Assembly (NCBI GenBank): GCA_964540165.1
Contig: CAZILU010000160.1
Coordinates: 1 to 6,652 of the forward strand
Origin: Mariniphaga sp964540165
Lineage (GTDB): Bacteria > Bacteroidota > Bacteroidia > Bacteroidales > Prolixibacteraceae
Length of the DNA: 6,652 nt
Direction of reading: 5' to 3'
Below the pieces are notes generated by a model. The model did no database searches. It was not told where the DNA came from and was given only the letters and a program-made list of their open reading frames with translations. Made by a program: the position numbers and the translations under genes. Shown one piece after another: positions 6,013 to 6,652 of the stretch (positions are counted from its first letter, which is position 1; each line of letters starts with the position of its first letter).

Positions 6013-6652
6013 TTTTTTTGTTCGATTTCGGTTTTTCTCCTTTTCAGGGTGATCAGATAGTCGTATGTCAGGGGCCGGTACATTTCCCGGTATGACTCCA
6101 TGGCCAGGCGAATGGCCCGGTTTATATCCCCTTCAATTTCGTATGCCAGCGCCAGGTTGTATTTTGCCTTGCTTTTTCGCGTTGCCGAACGGCTCTTTTC
6201 GGCAACCTGTTCCCATATCTCCATTGCCGCAGTCCAGTTGCCGGCAGCAGCTAAACGGCCGGCCTTGCGGAAGGATCGGTTGCCGCGCACGAAGTAATCC
6301 CTTTTTTCGGGGCGCCATTTGATGGCGATCTTATCGGCCAGCTCTAAGGCAGAGACAATGCCTGCCTCTGTCAGTGCCTGCTTGACCGGTGTAAAGCTGT
6401 CGAAGAGGTTTTGAACGGAGTAATCCTCCCAATAGAGGGTATCTCGTATTCGCTCCTGCAAAATAACCTTCTCCACGGAGGGGTCATAAATCCGGAAGAG
6501 CGTTTCATAATAAACCTTCATCCGGATGAGCACACCCCGCGTAAACCCGTTGCGGGATGGATCGAAATAGATCTCATTCTTGTAACTGGTAGCCACCCGG
6601 GTGCGCAGATGATCGAGCGATAACACGGCATCCGTCTGATAAGCTGCACAAA
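6009..6652 (-). CDS. Second DUF6340-like protein, N-terminus beyond the window
   Basis: The reading frame stays open to the right edge, so this is the C-terminal 213 residues of a longer protein; the GTG at 6626 is only an internal codon. It is a paralogue of the downstream lipoprotein. AYQTDAVLSLD aligns with ATNSDLLIALE of that protein, FRIYDP...IRDTLYW with WSVYDP...MIDTVFW, and KAKYNLALAYEIEGD with HARFNLALAYELKDN. By this alignment roughly 130 residues are missing, presumably including a signal peptide. The C-terminal third holds the same TPR-like pairs (RKAGRLAAAGNWTAAMEIWEQ and the NLALAYE unit). Its stop codon overlaps the next gene's start as ATGA, so the two are almost certainly co-transcribed from a promoter outside the window. 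The two copies have diverged strongly, which suggests distinct, possibly partnered roles. Confidence 0.8.
   Translation of the reverse strand, partial: CAAYQTDAVLSLDHLRTRVATSYKNEIYFDPSRNGFTRGVLIRMKVYYETLFRIYDPSVEKVILQERIRDTLYWEDYSVQNLFDSFTPVKQALTEAGIVSALELADKIAIKWRPEKRDYFVRGNRSFRKAGRLAAAGNWTAAMEIWEQVAEKSRSATRKSKAKYNLALAYEIEGDINRAIRLAMESYREMYRPLTYDYLITLKRRKTEIEQKK

Overview
The window looks like an ordinary chromosomal stretch from a member of the Bacteroidota, probably a Bacteroidales or Marinilabiliales-like lineage. The clues are perfect matches to the Bacteroidota -7 promoter element TAnnTTTG upstream of two genes, several starts with no Shine-Dalgarno sequence, a signal peptide ending in A|Q, lipoproteins that resemble the Bacteroidota family DUF6340, and a pyrimidine-rich heptamer repeat of a type I recall from Bacteroidota intergenic DNA. 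Assignment below phylum is a guess.

Layout from left to right. Positions 1-64 hold a tandem heptamer array that may continue beyond the left edge. Positions 65-241 are a leader with two candidate promoters and a 9-bp inverted repeat. Then comes a secreted alpha/beta-hydrolase of the BD-FAE/carboxylesterase type (242-1147, +). After a 66-bp convergent gap lies a large SNF2-family helicase (1214-4150, -) with its own promoter at 4185-4215. Immediately upstream of the helicase on the same strand is a 52-residue basic protein of unknown function (4220-4378, -) with a very strong ribosome binding site. A 246-bp AT-rich divergent spacer separates it from a SUI1/eIF1-like translation factor, YciH (4625-4972, +). 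Only 2 bp further, the convergent strand carries two tandem related genes: a DUF6340-like lipoprotein with TPR-like repeats (4975-6012, -), and upstream of it a paralogue whose N-terminus lies beyond the right edge (6009-6652, -). These two overlap by ATGA.

The genes do not form one pathway. The supported units are the DUF6340-like pair, which is almost certainly an operon, and the small protein plus helicase, which may be co-transcribed in part. The esterase and yciH appear to be single-gene units. I see no phage, transposon, CRISPR array, RNA gene or recognisable defence cassette. The most useful second-look items are the QLQLF clamp-binding-like motif in the helicase, the heptad-phased repeat array, the strongly translated 52-residue gene, and the esterase leader, where one promoter candidate would give a leaderless mRNA and the other a structured leader of about 110 nt.
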